A DNA stretch of 64,000 nt from JAOPZW01 sp963806015 (GTDB lineage: Bacteria; Actinomycetota; Thermoleophilia; Solirubrobacterales; Solirubrobacteraceae). The stretch is taken from contig CAWDWM010000010.1 in assembly GCA_963806015.1 (NCBI GenBank), positions 124,001 to 188,000 of the forward strand, given 5' to 3'. The position numbers were made by a program, and so were the translations under genes. The notes under the pieces were generated by a model that had not been told where the DNA came from, searched no databases, and saw nothing but the letters and a program-made list of their open reading frames with translations. This document shows positions 61,996 through 64,000 of the stretch, one piece after another. Position 1 is the first letter of the stretch. Every line of letters begins with the position of its first letter.

Positions 61996-62360
61996 TCAGC
62001 CACGAGCAGGCCGACCGCTTCGCCACCGAGTGGATCGGCGCCTGGAACGCGCACGATCTCGACGCGATCGTGGCGCACTACGCCGACGACGTGAGCTTCG
62101 TCTCGCCCTTCGTTGCGGCTCTGACGGGTGAGGAGTCCGCCCGGATCGAGGGCCGCGACGCGTTGCGCGAGTACTTCCAGCGTGGTCTGGAGACCTTCCC
62201 CGATCTGCACTTCGAGCTCTACACGGCGCTTGCCGGCGCGTCGTCGATCGCGCTGCACTACCGCTCCGTCGGCGGCCGGCTGGCGATCGAGACGATGGAG
62301 CTCGATGCGGCCGGGCTGGTGTCGCACGCAGCCGCGCACTACTCCCCGCCGCAGGACTGA
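61992..62360 (+). CDS. NTF2/SnoaL-like protein
   Basis: 122 residues, ATG overlapping the permease stop by four bases. FATEWIGAWNAHDLDAIVAH at residue 10 and YADDVSFVSPF are the classic SnoaL-like opening, followed by IEGRDALREYFQRGLETFPD near 53 and FELYTALAGASSIALHYRS. Such proteins may be isomerases, cyclases or binding proteins; no catalytic pair can be named. Eight bases before tsaD. Confidence 0.86.
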   Translation: MISHEQADRFATEWIGAWNAHDLDAIVAHYADDVSFVSPFVAALTGEESARIEGRDALREYFQRGLETFPDLHFELYTALAGASSIALHYRSVGGRLAIETMELDAAGLVSHAAAHYSPPQD

Positions 62361-62368
62361 GCCTCACC

Positions 62369-63343
62369 ATGATCCTGGCCATCGAGACCAGCTGCGACGA
62401 CACCTGCGCGGCCGTCGTCACCGCCGCGGGGGAGATGCGCTCCAACATCATCTCCTCGCAGGGCGTCCACGACCGTTACGGCGGCGTGGTGCCCGAGGTC
62501 GCGGCCCGCCACCACCTCGCGCTCATCAACGACGTGGTCGACGACGCGCTGCGGACGGCCGACGTCGCCCTCGACGACGTGGACCTCGTCGCCGTCACCC
62601 AAGGCCCCGGGCTGGTCGGCGCGCTGCTCGTGGGGGTGGCCACCGCCAAGGGCCTCGCCGCCGGGCGCGGCCTGCCGCTGGCGCCGGTCGACCACCTCCA
62701 GGGGCACGTCGCGGCCAACTTCCTGGAGACCTCCTTCGAGCCGCCGTTCCTGTGCCTGGTCGCCTCCGGCGGGCACACCTTCCTGGCCCGCGTCGAGGAC
62801 CACGCCGGCTACACGGTCCTCGGGCGCACGCTCGACGACGCGGCCGGCGAGGCGTTCGACAAGGGCGCGCGCATGCTGGGTTTGCCCTATCCCGGCGGCC
62901 CCGCGCTCGAGCGCCTGGCCGCCGAGGGCGACCCCGCGGCCTACGACTTCCCGATCGCCGCCGGGGTGGCGGGGCTGGACTTCTCGTTCGCGGGGCTCAA
63001 GACGGCGCTGCTCTACAAGGTCCGCGATCTGGGCGACGAGGCGCAGGCCCGGCGAGCGGACCTCGCCGCGGCCTACCAGCACGCGATCGTCGAGGCCCTG
63101 GCGCTGCGCGTCGAGCGCGGGCTGCGCGCCACCGGCCTGCAGCGCCTGGCGGTCGGCGGCGGGGTGGCGGCCAACGGGCCGCTGCGCGAGCGCATGGCCG
63201 GCCTGGGCGTCGAGCTGCACGTCCCCGAGCGCGCGCTGTGCACCGACAACGCGGCGATGATCGCCTCCGCCGCGCGGTGGGTGACGCCGCTGCGCGACTT
63301 CGGCGACCTCGACGCCTACGCCAGCGGGGAGCGCGGGATTTGA
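62369..63343 (+). CDS. tsaD: tRNA N6-adenosine threonylcarbamoyltransferase
   Basis: 324 residues. ILAIETSCDDTCAAVV at residue 2, GVVPEVAARHHLALI near 38, the metal ligand segment VDHLQGHVAAN near 110 (His-x3-His), SGGHTFLARV near 132 and LDFSFAGLKTALLYK near 200 are TsaD motifs. Its product finishes t6A on ANN-decoding tRNAs. It is separated from its partners tsaE and tsaB by an ABC exporter and an NTF2-like gene. Confidence 0.97.
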   Translation: MILAIETSCDDTCAAVVTAAGEMRSNIISSQGVHDRYGGVVPEVAARHHLALINDVVDDALRTADVALDDVDLVAVTQGPGLVGALLVGVATAKGLAAGRGLPLAPVDHLQGHVAANFLETSFEPPFLCLVASGGHTFLARVEDHAGYTVLGRTLDDAAGEAFDKGARMLGLPYPGGPALERLAAEGDPAAYDFPIAAGVAGLDFSFAGLKTALLYKVRDLGDEAQARRADLAAAYQHAIVEALALRVERGLRATGLQRLAVGGGVAANGPLRERMAGLGVELHVPERALCTDNAAMIASAARWVTPLRDFGDLDAYASGERGI

Positions 63344-63576
63344 GCCTGGTGCTCTACGGCCGCGCCGGCTGCCACCTGTGCGACGAGGCGCGCACCGTGC
63401 TCGAACGGATCGGCCACCCGTTCGAGGAGGTCGACATCGAGGCCGACGACGAGCTGCTGGCCCGCTACCTCGTGCGCATCCCGGTGATCGCGCTCGACGG
63501 CGAGGAGCTCTATGACTTCTTCGTCAACGAGGCCGAGCTTCGGGCCCGGCTCGACGCTAGAGTGCGACGGGCATGA
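63340..63576 (+). CDS. Glutaredoxin-like thiol protein
   Basis: 78 residues from TTG 63340, with GGGGAG nine bases upstream and a TTGA overlap with tsaD; GTG 63349 is possible. VLYGRAGCHLCDEARTVL near residue 4 has the CxxC site (Cys-His-Leu-Cys), and VRIPVIALDGEELYDF near 45 the cis-proline. It belongs to the DUF836-type glutaredoxins. It overlaps rex by four bases, so a redox-linked pair is plausible. Confidence 0.9.
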   Translation: MSLVLYGRAGCHLCDEARTVLERIGHPFEEVDIEADDELLARYLVRIPVIALDGEELYDFFVNEAELRARLDARVRRA

Positions 63577-64000
63577 GCGTCGGCGACGCCATCCACAGTG
63601 CGGCCGACCCAGGGGACGGAACTCCGATGCCGGAGCGCCTCTCGCTGGGCGTCGCCGCGCGCCTGTCGCGCTACCTGCAGGTCCTCACGCAGGCCAAGAA
63701 GATGGGCAAGGAGACCATCTCCTCGCAGGAGCTCAGCGACTACACGCACGTCAACTCGACGCAGATCCGCCGCGATCTGTCGGGCTTCGGCAAGTTCGGC
63801 AAGCGCGGCGTGGGTTACAACGTCGACTCGCTCGTCTCGCAGATCCGCAAGATCCTGCGCACCGCGGGCCAGCACAACATCGCGCTCTTCGGCGCCGGCC
63901 ACCTGGGCCGCGCCATCGCCAGCTCGGACATCTTCGCCGACCACGGCTTCCGCGTGGTGGCCATCTTCGACGCCGATCCGCGCAAGGTCGGCCACACGGT
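63573..64000 (+). CDS. rex: Redox-sensing repressor Rex, N-terminal part
   Basis: 142 residues to the window edge; the gene continues. ATG 63573 or, more typically for Rex, ATG 63627 (PERLSLGVAARLSRYLQVL). The winged helix has ETISSQELSDYTHVNSTQIR and RDLSGFGKFGKRGVGYNVDS, and the NAD-binding domain starts ALFGAGHLGRAIASSDIFAD. Rex senses NADH/NAD ratio and represses respiration and fermentation genes. Confidence 0.95.
   Translation, partial: MSVGDAIHSAADPGDGTPMPERLSLGVAARLSRYLQVLTQAKKMGKETISSQELSDYTHVNSTQIRRDLSGFGKFGKRGVGYNVDSLVSQIRKILRTAGQHNIALFGAGHLGRAIASSDIFADHGFRVVAIFDADPRKVGHT

Overview
The window is very GC-rich, densely coding DNA from a free-living bacterium that looks like an actinobacterium. 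The supporting signs are many GTG starts, stop/start overlaps of the ATGA and GTGA type, near-leaderless genes with a TAnnnT box 6-11 bases before the start codon, an ECF41 sigma factor with its accessory module, an LPRTG sorting signal, a CGAAC-N4-GTTCG SOS box, Rex and a family 4 uracil-DNA glycosylase. My best guess is the Thermoleophilia/Solirubrobacterales branch. That placement is inference; no database search was possible. I saw no rRNA, tRNA, CRISPR array, insertion sequence or prophage.

Layout. 1-6.5 kb holds a nitrogen-metabolism locus: an unknown protein, an amidohydrolase, a radical SAM protein, a GNAT and an AIR-synthase-like protein that resemble nitD, nitE and nitF of the nitrilase cluster Nit1C, followed by a DUF1116/DUF2877 pair resembling allG/allH and a small membrane protein. 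No nitrilase is visible. 6.7-10 kb holds a TetR-regulated DHA2 efflux pump with two matching tandem operators. 10.3-13.9 kb holds uvrA under a SOS box, plus an AraC-type regulator. 13.9-22.2 kb holds PH-domain membrane proteins, an ArsR regulator, an ECF sigma factor, methyltransferases, an ECF41 sigma factor divergent from an epimerase with matching promoters on both strands, and a LysM transglycosylase. 22.2-26.7 kb holds an acyltransferase, a Pit phosphate transporter operon and a frameshifted secreted hydrolase. 26.7-34.6 kb holds an AbiEi/DUF559-like protein, panB-panC-DUF2520, a uracil-DNA glycosylase, an FHA protein, an ArsR regulator and an HD-GYP protein.

35.4-58.4 kb is a surface-polysaccharide region with an insert of unrelated genes at 38.5-44.0 kb (molybdopterin oxidoreductase, secreted Hcp-fold protein, ABC exporter, GNAT). 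The polysaccharide genes encode six glycosyltransferases, including an 880-residue two-enzyme protein, three methyltransferases, an O-acyltransferase, a Wzm/Wzt ABC exporter, an O-antigen-ligase-like protein and a flippase. Together they suggest a methylated, acylated glycan that is built, exported and transferred at the cell surface. 58.4-64 kb is a conserved housekeeping block: an LPXTG protein, tsaE-tsaB-rimI, an ABC exporter pair, an NTF2-like protein, tsaD, a glutaredoxin-like protein and the start of rex.

The observations most worth following are the hybrid Nit1C/AllGH locus, the two-copy hairpin repeat placed between convergent genes, the Hcp-like protein with a collagen-like linker, the bidirectional ECF41 promoter and the 64-bp duplication of a sigma-factor 3' end that provides the start codon of the next gene.
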